This document shows, piece after piece, positions 33,923-42,850 of a stretch of 64,000 nucleotides of DNA. A model generated the notes under the pieces. That model did no database searches, had not been told where the DNA came from, and saw nothing but the letters and a program-made list of their open reading frames with translations. The stretch covers positions 1 to 64,000 of the forward strand of contig NZ_JAELUP010000097.1 of NCBI RefSeq assembly GCF_016424485.1, written 5' to 3'. This DNA comes from Paenibacillus roseus. GTDB lineage: Bacteria > Bacillota > Bacilli > Paenibacillales > Paenibacillaceae. A program made the position numbers and the translations under genes. How positions within the stretch are numbered: the stretch's first letter is position 1; each line of letters opens with the position of its first letter.

Positions 33923-34660
33923 TCAGATGTAAATTTCCAGTTCTTGAAGCTGATCAATAATTCCTGTCGGGACAGGTGATCCGGGCTGTTCCCGGCGCTT
34001 CTTGTTCAGCCAGATGGCCTTCATGCCCGCCTCCAGCGGCCCTGCCACATCATTCACCCAAGAATCCCCGATGAACACCGTCTCTTCCGGCAAGCAATTC
34101 ATAGCCGAAGCTGCATGCAGATAAGCCTCCTTGTTCGGCTTGGCAAAACCGATTTCATCGGATACAAATACATTCCCTTCGGCAAACAGCTGATCCAGCC
34201 CCATCCGCCACAGCTTGTCGTATTGGTCTTCCGCTGTTCCGTTGGTCAGGATGCCAATTTTATAGCGTTTGGCCCAGTTTGCCAATTGCTCCACCAGCAT
34301 GGTGTCACGAGGAATATATGCGGCGCGGATTGTCCTAAACCACTGTTCAAATGCCATGGACTCCACAACACCCACATTTATATTAAAATCCGCCAGGGTA
34401 TGAATGTACCTTAAATTTCTGAATTCCCTCGCATCAATCGTTCCGTCCAGCCAATTCTCGTGAAATTGCTCGTCATGCTTCAGGAAAACAGGAAATAGCT
34501 GATCCATGCCAATATCTCTTGTTAACGGAAAAGTATCAAATGACTCATACATGCTCTTTGTCCAATAGTCTTCAAAATGTAGCAGTGTGTCATCCAGGTC
34601 AAACAATAGCAGTTTTGTTTCGCTCAAGCCTCCACCCCGCTGTTCTTCTATCTCAAGCAT
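33923..34660 (-). CDS. HAD-family pyrimidine nucleotidase, YjjG-like
   Basis: A 245-residue cytoplasmic phosphatase. HAD motifs are present in order: LLLFDLDDTLLHFED (nucleophile Asp), GILTNGTAEDQ, GFAKPNKEAY with Lys, and VFIGDSWVNDVAGPLEAGM. The cap domain size fits the YjjG branch, whose members remove phosphate from non-canonical pyrimidine nucleotides and so protect DNA. ATG at 34660 follows AAGG; a TTG ten codons in is preceded too closely by GGAGG. It is first in a two-gene unit with the lipase-like hydrolase. The substrate remains inferred. Confidence 0.8.
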   Translation of the reverse strand: MLEIEEQRGGGLSETKLLLFDLDDTLLHFEDYWTKSMYESFDTFPLTRDIGMDQLFPVFLKHDEQFHENWLDGTIDAREFRNLRYIHTLADFNINVGVVESMAFEQWFRTIRAAYIPRDTMLVEQLANWAKRYKIGILTNGTAEDQYDKLWRMGLDQLFAEGNVFVSDEIGFAKPNKEAYLHAASAMNCLPEETVFIGDSWVNDVAGPLEAGMKAIWLNKKRREQPGSPVPTGIIDQLQELEIYI

Positions 34661-34784
34661 AAGACGCCTTGCCTATTGCAATCTTGCATCCTCATTAGTG
34701 TAACCATACTTAACGTTTACCACGAATGTTCTGCGGTGTAAACTAGAGAATGAATGAAACTTTGGAAAGGCACAGGATACTTCC

Positions 34785-36056
34785 ATGAACTACGATGTCA
34801 TCATAATAGGCGGAGGCCCCTCGGGACTAATGAGCGCGATAGCCGCAAGCAGGCACGGAGCCAGAACGCTGCTGGTCGACAAGGGAGACAAGCTCGGACG
34901 CAAGCTGGGCATCTCCGGCGGCGGCCGATGCAACGTGACGAATGCCAAAGATATTGACGAATTAATTAAACATATTCCTGGTAATGGAAGATTTTTGCAC
35001 AGCTCATTCGCAAATTTCAACAATCAGGATATTATCCGTTTCTTCGAAGGACTCGGCATCCGCCTTAAGGAAGAGGACAACGGGCGCATGTTCCCGGTAT
35101 CGGATAAGGCAAAAACAGTCGTTGACGCGCTGATCGCCCAAGTAAAGAAGCAAAATGTCGAAGTTTGGGTCAAATCTCCGGTGGATACGGTGCTTTATAA
35201 AGATGGGGCAGTCAGCGGAATCCGGCTAAAATCGGGACAGGTCTGTCACAGCAACTGTGTCGTTATCGCCTCAGGCGGCAAATCCGTGCCGCAGACCGGT
35301 TCGACGGGCGACGGCTATGCCTGGGCCGAACTGGCCGGACATACCGTTACAGAGCTGTTTCCCACAGAAGTCCCTCTGACCTCGAACGAGCCGTTTATTC
35401 AGACCAAGGAATTGCAGGGACTATCGCTGCGAAATGTGGGCTTGTCAGTATGGAATGCCAAGGGGAAGCAGATAATTGAGCATTCGGGCGACATGCTGTT
35501 CACCCACTTTGGCCTTTCCGGCCCGATTGCGCTGCGGTGCAGCCAGTTTGTCGTGAAAGGCTTGAAGCAATCCGGGGAGAAAAATATTATTGTCGCTATT
35601 GATCTGTTTCCGGACAAAACGAAGGAAGAAGTATATCAGGAGACGCTGGCGATAGCGGGCGAGGAATCAAAAAAAGCGGTAAAAAACGTCCTAAAGGGCT
35701 ATTTGCCGGAGCGCATGATTCCGCTGCTGCTTGCCAAGACTGATCTGGACGAGCAGTTAACCTATGATAACCTGCCGAAGCAGAAGTGGATGGAACTCGC
35801 CGCACTGATCAAGCATTTTCCGGTTCGGGTCTATGGAACCTTGTCGATCGAGGATGCCTTCGTCACAGGAGGCGGGGTCAATCTGAAAGAGCTTGACCCG
35901 AAGACAATGGGCTCCAAACTGACCAACGGCCTTTATTTTTGTGGTGAAATTTTGGATATTCACGGCTATACGGGCGGTTATAATATTACGGCTGCCTTCT
36001 CTACCGGATACACTGCCGGCATGAGCGCCGCGCGTTATGCGGGAGGCGGGGTCTGA
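34785..36056 (+). CDS. HI0933/BaiN-type flavoprotein
   Basis: A 423-residue FAD/NAD(P)-dependent oxidoreductase. The dinucleotide loop is IIIGGGPSGLMSAI, followed by GRKLGISGGGRCNVTN; the FAD region closes with CGEILDIHGYTGGYNITAAFSTGYTAGMSAA, as in YhiN and BaiN-like enzymes. Family members are broadly conserved; the metabolic role in bacilli is unclear, and BaiN reduces steroid intermediates in gut clostridia, which need not apply here. It is a single-gene unit with a weak ribosome site. The family is secure. Confidence 0.88.
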   Translation: MNYDVIIIGGGPSGLMSAIAASRHGARTLLVDKGDKLGRKLGISGGGRCNVTNAKDIDELIKHIPGNGRFLHSSFANFNNQDIIRFFEGLGIRLKEEDNGRMFPVSDKAKTVVDALIAQVKKQNVEVWVKSPVDTVLYKDGAVSGIRLKSGQVCHSNCVVIASGGKSVPQTGSTGDGYAWAELAGHTVTELFPTEVPLTSNEPFIQTKELQGLSLRNVGLSVWNAKGKQIIEHSGDMLFTHFGLSGPIALRCSQFVVKGLKQSGEKNIIVAIDLFPDKTKEEVYQETLAIAGEESKKAVKNVLKGYLPERMIPLLLAKTDLDEQLTYDNLPKQKWMELAALIKHFPVRVYGTLSIEDAFVTGGGVNLKELDPKTMGSKLTNGLYFCGEILDIHGYTGGYNITAAFSTGYTAGMSAARYAGGGV

Positions 36057-36109
36057 TCGATTCGTTTCGTCATTGAGCGCATGACACGCAGGCCCTACTC
36101 GACATTCAT

Positions 36110-36370
36110 TCATTCAACTTGCTTGACTTTTGCATGATTCACGCAAAAACCAGATGCGTGTATCTTCTCAGATGCTAGTCCGCCCTCTTCATTGCCCCTC
36201 TTCATCGCCCCTCTATTGCCGCCATACCACAGCAATAGGACAACGATCAGCATCCCCAGAGCACCGACTCCCCCATAAAGCATAAACCCCGCTGTCAGCG
36301 ACCAAAGCGCGGCAAGCAGAACAGCTACTGCCAACGCCGCAGGCTCATCGGCAAATGATAGTAGCGTCAA
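36110..36370 (-). CDS. Possible small membrane protein downstream of the DsbA-like gene
   Basis: An 86-residue frame with two hydrophobic segments (AALAVAVLLAALWSLTAGFML and ALGMLIVVLLLWYGG) and a basic C-terminus. The start is TTG, 12 bases after the DsbA-like stop, and the ribosome site is poor. I recognise no family. Two believable membrane helices in a small gene suggest it could be real; composition alone cannot settle it. Confidence 0.4.
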   Translation of the reverse strand: MTLLSFADEPAALAVAVLLAALWSLTAGFMLYGGVGALGMLIVVLLLWYGGNRGAMKRGNEEGGLASEKIHASGFCVNHAKVKQVE

Positions 36371-36382
36371 TCCATTTTTACT

Positions 36383-37111
36383 TTATTCAACTCGTTCAGC
36401 CGAAGGGGTGCAAACGCCGTCAATGCAAGCGGCTGATTCGGATTCGCTTCCGGAATCGTCTACCGCCTCAAGTGGCTGCGCTTCCTTCCAGGCGGTCTGT
36501 AAAGCATTGAGAAAAGTGTCTACGGATTGTGCCCCTGATACGGCATATTTACGGTCGATGACGAAGAATGGTACCCCTTTGATTCCCATCCGGCTTGCCT
36601 CTTCTTCTTCAGCGCGGACTTCGGCGGTATAATCATTGCCAGCAAGCAACTCCAATGCCTCAGCGCGGGTTAGCCCTGCCTGAACTGCCAAATCTGCTAA
36701 TGTTTCATGATCACCTAGATGGCGGGAATCGGTAAAGTATGCCCTGAACAATTCCTGTACAACCGAGTTCATTTTCCCTTTCGCAGATGCGTGTTGTGCC
36801 AACCGATGAGCATCAAACGTATTGGTCAGAATCAGATTATCAAATTGAAAATCAATCCCGACTTCCTTTGCAGTACGGCTCAAATTCTCGTTCATCTCCA
36901 TCGCTTTCTCCCGCGTCATGCCGTATTTGCCGACCAGCATGTCATGAACATCATAGCTCACGTCTCTCTGTGCATTGGGATCAAGCTCGAAGCTGCGGAA
37001 AACAACTTCCACTTCGTCTTTCTGTTCAAACTGCTCAAGCGCCAAATCTAAACGTTGTTTTCCGATGTAACAAAACGGGCAAGCAAAATCGGACCATATT
37101 TCAACTTTCAT
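36383..37111 (-). CDS. DsbA/FrnE-like thiol oxidoreductase
   Basis: A 242-residue cytoplasmic protein: MKVEIWSDFACPFCYIGKQRLDLA carries the CPFC redox pair (Cys11, Cys14), followed by the alpha-helical insert of DsbA folds and a late GIKGVPFFVIDRKYAVSGAQS with cis-Pro. FrnE/YwbO-like members act on polyketide or stress-related thiols; the substrate is unknown. The C-terminus adds an acidic, Cys-containing tail. The Rrf2-type gene upstream on the same strand (45-base gap) is likely its regulator. There is no signal peptide, unlike exported DsbA. Confidence 0.88.
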   Translation of the reverse strand: MKVEIWSDFACPFCYIGKQRLDLALEQFEQKDEVEVVFRSFELDPNAQRDVSYDVHDMLVGKYGMTREKAMEMNENLSRTAKEVGIDFQFDNLILTNTFDAHRLAQHASAKGKMNSVVQELFRAYFTDSRHLGDHETLADLAVQAGLTRAEALELLAGNDYTAEVRAEEEEASRMGIKGVPFFVIDRKYAVSGAQSVDTFLNALQTAWKEAQPLEAVDDSGSESESAACIDGVCTPSAERVE

Positions 37112-37156
37112 TTTTAACTGCCTCCTTATAATTAAATCCGGGATTCACCGCTGTAA

Positions 37157-37579
37157 CTAATGCTCCGAGAGCCCGGAAACGAACTCTGCCATCGGAATGT
37201 CAGCCAGAATTGCTTCCATTGCGTTTTGGGCTCGTCTAACGATTAGTTCCAAAACAGCTTGAATATTAGCGCCGACTGGACAATCTGGATTGGGCTGTTC
37301 ATGGATATGAAAGAGTTCTCCCTCTTCCACGACTTCCACCGCCCGGTAAATATCCAACAGCGTTATCTGCTCAAGCCCTATCAGCAAAAAAGCACCGCCT
37401 GTACCGGCTCGTACGCCTACAAATCCAGCCTTCTTTAGCTGCCCTATTATTTTTCGTATAATAACCGGGTTCGTACCCACGCTGTCGGCAATCCATTCCG
37501 ATGTGCAGTGCGCATCCTTCGCGGTAGCCAGCAAGGAAAGAATGTGAACCGCAATCGAAAATCTGCTGCTTATTTTCAT
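37157..37579 (-). CDS. Rrf2-family transcriptional regulator
   Basis: A 140-residue winged-helix protein: MKISSRFSIAVHILSLLA, the recognition segment SVGTNPVIIRKIIGQLKKAGFV and the wing RAGTGGAFLLIG. The long C-terminal helix (NIQAVLELIVRRAQNAMEAILADIP) forms the dimer. It lacks the three-Cys cluster motif of IscR; a single Cys in PNPDCPVGANI remains. It resembles YwnA, for which no sensor is known. Its gene and the DsbA-like gene likely form an operon under an autoregulated promoter. A thiol or electrophile signal is plausible. Confidence 0.85.
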   Translation of the reverse strand: MKISSRFSIAVHILSLLATAKDAHCTSEWIADSVGTNPVIIRKIIGQLKKAGFVGVRAGTGGAFLLIGLEQITLLDIYRAVEVVEEGELFHIHEQPNPDCPVGANIQAVLELIVRRAQNAMEAILADIPMAEFVSGLSEH

Positions 37580-37597
37580 AGTTTAATCTCTCCTTGA

Positions 37598-37634
37598 TGT
37601 AATCATTATAGTTACAACGAAAAACGCACGTCAA
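37598..37634 (-). promoter_or_regulatory. Promoter and operator of the Rrf2-type gene
   Basis: On the minus strand TTGACG (37634-37629), an 18-base spacer, TATAAT (37610-37605). The site TGTAA...TTACA (37598-37616) is an imperfect inverted repeat covering the -10, as expected for autorepression. Confidence 0.55.
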
Positions 37635-37713
37635 GAAGGAATCTGAAACTGCAAGCACATGTATCCCTAAAAACAAACGAACTTGAAATATCTAGTTGAC
37701 CTAATAATACGAA

Positions 37714-37746
37714 AACCGCCCCGCATAATAACTATGCAGGACGGTT
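37714..37746 (-). terminator. Terminator of xylAB
   Basis: AACCGCCCCGCATA (37714-37727) pairs with TATGCAGGACGGTT (37733-37746), with U residues after it on the minus strand, 16 bases past xylB. Confidence 0.75.
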
Positions 37747-37761
37747 CATATACTAATCTGG

Positions 37762-39258
37762 TTAATTTCGGAAAGCACTAAGCGATTCGTTCAGACTGCG
37801 GGTCTGCGCATAGACCTGCTGATAGACCGGGAACAGCCGCGCATAGACATCCGCCGCTTCCGTCTTGGGCTCGTAGGCAGCGCCAGGTCTGACATACTGT
37901 GCCGCGCAAGCCTCAAGGCTATCGAACCAGCCGCACCCGTAAGCCGCCAGCATGGCCGCCCCCATGCCGGGTCCCTGCTCATTTTCCAGCGCGACGACTG
38001 TCGCTCCGAAAATGTCGGCCTGCATTTGCAGCCACAGCGGGTTTTGCGCCCCGCCTCCGATAGAGATGACTTTGTCTACTTTCTTGCCGGAGTTCCGCAG
38101 CAAATCAACTGATTCATGAAGCGAGAACGTAATACCCTCCATCACAGCCCTGGCAAAATGGGCGCGCTTGTGTCCGCCGTCTACGCCGATAAAACTGCCG
38201 CGAATGACCGAATCGGCATGAGGGGTTCTCTCGCCGACAAGATATGGCGTGAACAATAATCCGCCTGATCCCGGCGGGATAGTTCCGACATCTGCGAGCA
38301 GTTCTCCAAAGGACTCGCCAGGGGCAAATGTACTCCTGAACCAGCTTAATGAATAGCCCGCAGACAGCGTAACTCCCATTGCATAATAAGCGTTCTCCTT
38401 GCCGTGGTTGAAGAAATGAACCTTGCCGTCGTAATTTTTGTTCCTGTCCTGTTCAGAGGAAAGAATCACGCCCGAAGTTCCGATACTGGCAAGCGTTACG
38501 CCTTCAGCAAGGATACCCGCTCCGATTGCTCCGCAAGCATTGTCCGCGCCGCCTGCAAAAACTTTCGTCTCCGGGCGCAGACCGGTACGCTCCGCTATTT
38601 CCACAAGCAGTGTGCCCGTTAAAGCATGGGACTCTACGAGCGGTGGACACAGGCTCTCTTCCAATTGGAACGCGCCGAGCAGTTCACTGCTCCAATACTT
38701 TCCCCCGACATCGAGCAGCAGTGTGCCTGCCGCGTCGGAATAATCCATATGAATATGTCCTGTCAGACGATAGCGTACATAGTCCTTGGGCAACACGAAG
38801 CTGCGCGCCTGCGCAAAAGCTTCCGGCTCATGCTGTCTGACCCATAATATTTTTGGCAGTGTAAATCCTTCAAGTGCAGGGTTGCGAGCAATTTCCAACA
38901 ATTTTCCACCCACGGTACGCTCGATTTCTCTGCACTGTTCTGTCGTACGGGTGTCATTCCACAGAATGGCATTGCGTACCGGACTGCCGGACTCATCCAG
39001 CAGGATAAGTCCATGCATCTGTCCAGAGAAGCTGATGCCTTCAATTTGACCAGCAGCCTCTCCGAGCGAATCCGTCAGTTCGGCAATCGCCCCGATCGTC
39101 CCCTCTATCCAGTCTTCCGGCCGCTGCTCACTCCAGCCGGAGCGAGGATGCAGCAGCTCGTAGGAGCGGGAAGCCTCAGCCTTCACATTGCCCTCACGAT
39201 CGACCAGCAGCGCTTTGACGGCACTGGTTCCAAGGTCAATACCGATTACATACCCCAT
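37762..39258 (-). CDS. xylB: Xylulokinase
   Basis: Phosphorylates D-xylulose to xylulose-5-phosphate, feeding the pentose phosphate pathway. The 498-residue FGGY kinase opens with GYVIGIDLGTSAVKALLVD, carries SFSGQMHGLILLD and ILWNDTRTTEQ in the sugar site, ADNACGAIGAGIL, and the ATP loop GGGAQNPLWLQMQADIFG. Start ATG at 39258 is preceded by AGGAGAAGG. It follows xylA by 48 bases on the same strand, completing the isomerase-kinase pair that is controlled from the xyl operator at 40.7 kb. Confidence is very high. Confidence 0.95.
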   Translation of the reverse strand: MGYVIGIDLGTSAVKALLVDREGNVKAEASRSYELLHPRSGWSEQRPEDWIEGTIGAIAELTDSLGEAAGQIEGISFSGQMHGLILLDESGSPVRNAILWNDTRTTEQCREIERTVGGKLLEIARNPALEGFTLPKILWVRQHEPEAFAQARSFVLPKDYVRYRLTGHIHMDYSDAAGTLLLDVGGKYWSSELLGAFQLEESLCPPLVESHALTGTLLVEIAERTGLRPETKVFAGGADNACGAIGAGILAEGVTLASIGTSGVILSSEQDRNKNYDGKVHFFNHGKENAYYAMGVTLSAGYSLSWFRSTFAPGESFGELLADVGTIPPGSGGLLFTPYLVGERTPHADSVIRGSFIGVDGGHKRAHFARAVMEGITFSLHESVDLLRNSGKKVDKVISIGGGAQNPLWLQMQADIFGATVVALENEQGPGMGAAMLAAYGCGWFDSLEACAAQYVRPGAAYEPKTEAADVYARLFPVYQQVYAQTRSLNESLSAFRN

Positions 39259-39306
39259 TTAGCCGTCCTTCTCCTCTCCTAATCCTGTTGTCTGGCTTGA
39301 TGTTAA

Positions 39307-40620
39307 TTAGACACTATAGATAATTTCGTTAATCAACAGCTTAATGCGCTCCTGGCGTCCGGACTCATTCTTGATCGGATGATTTTGCAGAGCGTATTCT
39401 TCCAGCGATTTCAAAGTCGCTTTGCCGGCCACGACATCCGCCCCGATTCCTTCAGAGAAGCTGCGGTAGCGATTGCTGAGGATGTTGTCAAAGAACTTGC
39501 TCTCAACCATCTTGGCAGCCGCTTTCAGTCCCCAGGCATAGGTGTCCATGCCGGCAATATGAGCCAGGAACAAATCCTGATCCTCGAAGGAGCCGCGGCG
39601 TACCTTGGCATCGAAGTTGATTCCGCCGCGGCCGATGCCGCCTGCGCGAAGAATTTCGTACATCGTCAGCGTCGTTGAGTACAGGTCAGTCGGGAATTCA
39701 TCCGTATCCCAGCCAAGAAGCAGATCGCCCTGATTCGCATCCAGCGAGCCCAACATGCCGTTAATTGCCGCCACGCGGATTTCATGCTCGAAGGTATGTC
39801 CGGCAAGCGTCGCATGGTTCGCTTCAAGATTGAGCTTGAAGTGATCTTGCAAGCCATATTTTTGCAGGAAGGAAATGGTCGTCGCCGCATCAAAATCATA
39901 TTGGTGCTTAGTCGGCTCTTTCGGCTTCGGCTCAATAAGGAATTGCGCGTCGAACCCGATTTCTTTCGCATAATCGATCGCCATTTGATAAAGACGAGCC
40001 AGGTTATCCTGTTCAAGCGCAACATCCGTATTCAGCAGCGTTTCGTAGCCTTCGCGTCCGCCCCAGAATACATAGTTGTCCGCACCGAGTTCCTTGCCGA
40101 CTTCAAGCCCTTTCTTCACCTGAGCCCCCGCGTAAGCGTAAACATCCGCATTTACAGAAGTACCCGCACCGTGGACAAAACGAGGGTTGGTAAACATATT
40201 CGCTGTGTTCCATAACAATTTGGTACCGCTTTCTTTCATACCCTGCTTAAGCAACTCAACAATGATATCCAGATTCTTGTTCGTTTCCTGAAGGGTTGCG
40301 CCTTCCGGTGCAATATCACGGTCATGGAAGCAGTAGAATGGAACGCCAAGCTTTTGCAGGAACTCAAAGTTCGCTTCTGCACGCGCCTTGGCTTTATCCA
40401 ATTCATTAAAATGATCCCAGCCACGCACCGCTGTGCCCACACCGAAAGGATCGGCTCCGTTAGACGTAAAGGTATGCCAGTAGGCAACCGCAAAGCGCAG
40501 ATGCTCTTCAATTGTTTTTCCTAGCACAACCTCTTTCGGATTATAATGCTTATAGGCAAGCGGATTATCCGAACCTTTGCCTTCAAATTCAATTTTACCA
40601 ATACCGTTGAAATAACTCAT
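39307..40620 (-). CDS. xylA: Xylose isomerase
   Basis: Interconverts D-xylose and D-xylulose with divalent metals (two sites). The 437-residue protein has the class II motifs: VAYWHTFTSNGADPFG with the active-site His, YCFHDRDIAPEG, FWGGREGYETLLNTD, FLIEPKPKEPTKHQYDFD with metal ligands Glu and His, LEANHATLAGHTFEHE and DANQGDLLLGWDTDEFP. ATG at 40620 follows GGGAGG. Its 5' region carries the XylR operator and promoter. First gene of xylAB; no dedicated transporter is in the window. Confidence 0.96.
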   Translation of the reverse strand: MSYFNGIGKIEFEGKGSDNPLAYKHYNPKEVVLGKTIEEHLRFAVAYWHTFTSNGADPFGVGTAVRGWDHFNELDKAKARAEANFEFLQKLGVPFYCFHDRDIAPEGATLQETNKNLDIIVELLKQGMKESGTKLLWNTANMFTNPRFVHGAGTSVNADVYAYAGAQVKKGLEVGKELGADNYVFWGGREGYETLLNTDVALEQDNLARLYQMAIDYAKEIGFDAQFLIEPKPKEPTKHQYDFDAATTISFLQKYGLQDHFKLNLEANHATLAGHTFEHEIRVAAINGMLGSLDANQGDLLLGWDTDEFPTDLYSTTLTMYEILRAGGIGRGGINFDAKVRRGSFEDQDLFLAHIAGMDTYAWGLKAAAKMVESKFFDNILSNRYRSFSEGIGADVVAGKATLKSLEEYALQNHPIKNESGRQERIKLLINEIIYSV

Positions 40621-40659
40621 TTGTACAGCCTCCCTTGATTGGTTATATTCCTTATTTAA

Positions 40660-40720
40660 AAGTTGACTGATATCATTGTAACATCAGTCAACTTAGTTTG
40701 TCTATTAAACAAACTAAGTT
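40660..40720 (-). promoter_or_regulatory. xylA promoter with XylR operator and a second palindrome
   Basis: AACTTAGTTTGT (40690-40701) and ACAAACTAAGTT (40709-40720) form a perfect 12-7-12 palindrome, the classic XylR operator. It covers the -35 (TAGACA, minus strand 40704-40699) of a promoter with an 18-base spacer and TACAAT (40680-40675). A second perfect palindrome, AAGTTGACTGAT (40660-40671) and ATCAGTCAACTT (40683-40694), lies over the -10 and shares five bases with the first. Xylose would relieve XylR repression. Confidence 0.8.
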
Positions 40721-40814
40721 TTGGTGCTAAAATATCCTTACCATGATACAATCAAAACAATCAAACGTGGGCAGCATTGGACAATCGCGCCAAAGATGGG
40801 GGCTATAGCGGCAA

Positions 40815-41972
40815 ATGAGAAAAAAAACCGGCGATACCGCGTTCATCAAGCAAATGAATACCGCAGTCGTTCTGGAGGCAGTCATGAAGCAGGCTCCCCT
40901 CTCGAGAGCGGCGATCTCGGAGCGGACAGGCCTGAATAAAGCTACTGTATCCAATCTGGTACAGGATTTAATCGATCGCGATCTTGTCGTTGAGATTGGC
41001 ACCGGGCAGTCCAGCGGAGGACGAAGGCCCGTCATGCTGCTGTTCAATAGTAAAGCAGGCTATGCGCTGGGCATCGACCTGGGGGTTAATTATATACGCG
41101 GCGTGTTAACGGATTTGAGCGGTGAAATTGTAAACGAGGCTGAGATCAGCCTTGAGGCGACAGAACTGGATTATGTGCTTGAAAGACTGTATGCTTGCAC
41201 AGGCCAGTTGCTTGCAAGCGCTCCTGAAAGCCCCTATGGCGTCATTGGAATCGGCATGGGGGTTCCAGGAATCGTCAATGATACCGGCAGCATTCTGTTT
41301 GCTCCCAACCTCGAATGGACACAAGTCAAACTGGGGGATCTGCTCGAAGAACGATTTGGCCTGCCGGTTTTCATTGACAATGAGGCAAACGCAGGCGCCA
41401 AGGGAGAGCAGCGCTTCGGAGCCGGCCGCGGAATTGCCAATCAGATTTATGTGAGTGTCGGGATCGGGATTGGTACAGGCATAATCTTGAATAAAGAGCT
41501 GTATCAAGGGGCATCCGGCTTTTCCGGGGAGCTCGGACATCTCTCCATTGATCTGGAGGGAATGCCTTGCCGCTGCGGCAACAACGGCTGCTGGGAACTA
41601 TATGCTTCCGAGAATGCACTGCTGGGGCAAGCCCGCAAGTTGGGATTTGGCAGCCTCTCCTCCCTGCTGCACGCGGCGGATGAAGGTCATGATGCAGCGA
41701 TAAAGCTGTTTCATAACATCGGATATTATCTAGGCGTCGGTGTTGCCAACATCATCAATGTGTTCAACCCGGAGGTCGTTCTGATCGGCAACCGGATGAG
41801 CAGAGCCAGACGATGGATCGAGGCGGCGCTTCTGGAGACTGTAGGCAGTCGCACGCTCTCTTATCACTACAGCAATATGCGAATTTTGTTCGCTGAACTC
41901 GGGGAACATTCCGCAGTGCGCGGCGCCGCGTATTTTGCCATCAGCGAATTTCTTGCCAAAGTGAAAGGCTGA
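40815..41972 (+). CDS. xylR: Xylose repressor XylR (ROK family)
   Basis: A 385-residue repressor. The N-terminal winged helix (APLSRAAISERTGLNKATVSNLVQDLIDRDLV) binds the xyl operator; the rest is a ROK sugar-kinase-like domain with GIDLGVNYIRGVLTDLSGE, the EANAGAKGEQRFGAGRG loop and the zinc-binding ROK signature GHLSIDLEGMPCRCGNNGCWELYAS. Xylose binding likely releases the repressor. The gene is divergent from xylAB, as in B. subtilis-type systems. The ribosome site is weak. A terminator includes the stop codon. Confidence 0.93.
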   Translation: MRKKTGDTAFIKQMNTAVVLEAVMKQAPLSRAAISERTGLNKATVSNLVQDLIDRDLVVEIGTGQSSGGRRPVMLLFNSKAGYALGIDLGVNYIRGVLTDLSGEIVNEAEISLEATELDYVLERLYACTGQLLASAPESPYGVIGIGMGVPGIVNDTGSILFAPNLEWTQVKLGDLLEERFGLPVFIDNEANAGAKGEQRFGAGRGIANQIYVSVGIGIGTGIILNKELYQGASGFSGELGHLSIDLEGMPCRCGNNGCWELYASENALLGQARKLGFGSLSSLLHAADEGHDAAIKLFHNIGYYLGVGVANIINVFNPEVVLIGNRMSRARRWIEAALLETVGSRTLSYHYSNMRILFAELGEHSAVRGAAYFAISEFLAKVKG

Positions 41973-41996
41973 ACCTTTTCAGCCTTTCACTTTTTT
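41961..41996 (+). terminator. Terminator of xylR, overlapping its stop codon
   Basis: GTGAAAGGCTGAA (41961-41973) and TTCAGCCTTTCAC (41978-41990) form a perfect 13-bp stem around CCTT, followed by TTTTTTA; the TGA stop lies inside the stem. Confidence 0.85.
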
Positions 41997-42062
41997 ATAA
42001 GCGGGTTGAATGCTCCCTCTGGAAGTCCCGTGCAGCTTACAGTTCCTTAACTGGAGCAGGCA

Positions 42063-42791
42063 TTATTCAAAAGTGAGCAAAAACTCATTCAAGTCGGTAT
42101 TGGCTTTGGATTGATTGCATTCATTGCAGGCACAGACACAATTGACCGGTGTTGTATGACCGCCCTTGGATCTGGGAAGCAAATGGTCAATCGTATCCCC
42201 GTAGTTGCCGCAGAAATAGCAGGTGTAGTTATCCCGGGTCAAAATAAGACGTCTAAACTCCTTGTTTCCGTAAATTCGACGAATCGTATGCCGGTTAACA
42301 ACGACTGCAGCATTCTCCCGCACAAGCGTATAGGCCAGTTCAGGATCAATCTCCTGATACCAGCCGCGGCCGCTGTCCGTCTTGCCGCGCATTCGGATGA
42401 AGCCCTGACGGGTTGGACGCAGGACAGGGGCAGATGAAGCCGAATGCGACTGTTGCACGCCAGAGGGCTGCGATTCTGCCGGAGAAGTTGCCGGACGCTC
42501 TTTTCGGTCCTGCTTGGCCGATGCATTCCGTTTCTCAAGCTTTTCAAGCCTTTGCGCTTCTTTCCGACAGGTCCGGCAAGTTCCCCTCCGTCTAGTCGGA
42601 CCGGCTTTTCGCCCGCTTCTGGGCAAAAATTGTTTGAGCGGTCTGGATTGCTGACACTTCACACATATTTTCATCGCCGCTAACGGCTCTTGAACGTTGT
42701 TCTCGGTTTCCATGCATCGGGGAGATAAACGATCCTGCTTGTCCACTCTCCCTGTCACCTCATTTAGAAAAATTTGCTTGCTCTTCTTCAT
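42063..42791 (-). CDS. HNH nuclease-like protein with N-terminal zinc ribbon
   Basis: A 242-residue basic protein. Near the N-terminus CVKC and CRTC form a zinc ribbon; a Lys/Gln/Ser-rich linker follows. The C-terminal domain is an HNH fold: CYFCGNYGDTIDHLLPRSKGG gives the D-H pair of the HNH, NCVCACNECNQSKANTD supplies the second zinc knuckle and the conserved Asn/His-like residues. The C-terminal part is of the group often found in solitary bacterial HNH genes; DNA cleavage is inferred. ATG at 42791 follows AGAAGGG; a longer frame is rejected. Role (repair, mobile element, defence) unknown. Confidence 0.75.
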   Translation of the reverse strand: MKKSKQIFLNEVTGRVDKQDRLSPRCMETENNVQEPLAAMKICVKCQQSRPLKQFLPRSGRKAGPTRRRGTCRTCRKEAQRLEKLEKRNASAKQDRKERPATSPAESQPSGVQQSHSASSAPVLRPTRQGFIRMRGKTDSGRGWYQEIDPELAYTLVRENAAVVVNRHTIRRIYGNKEFRRLILTRDNYTCYFCGNYGDTIDHLLPRSKGGHTTPVNCVCACNECNQSKANTDLNEFLLTFE

Positions 42792-42850
42792 ATCATTCCC
42801 TTCTTCACTAAGTACCAAGCTATATCTCCAGCCAATTTCACGGAAAAAAA

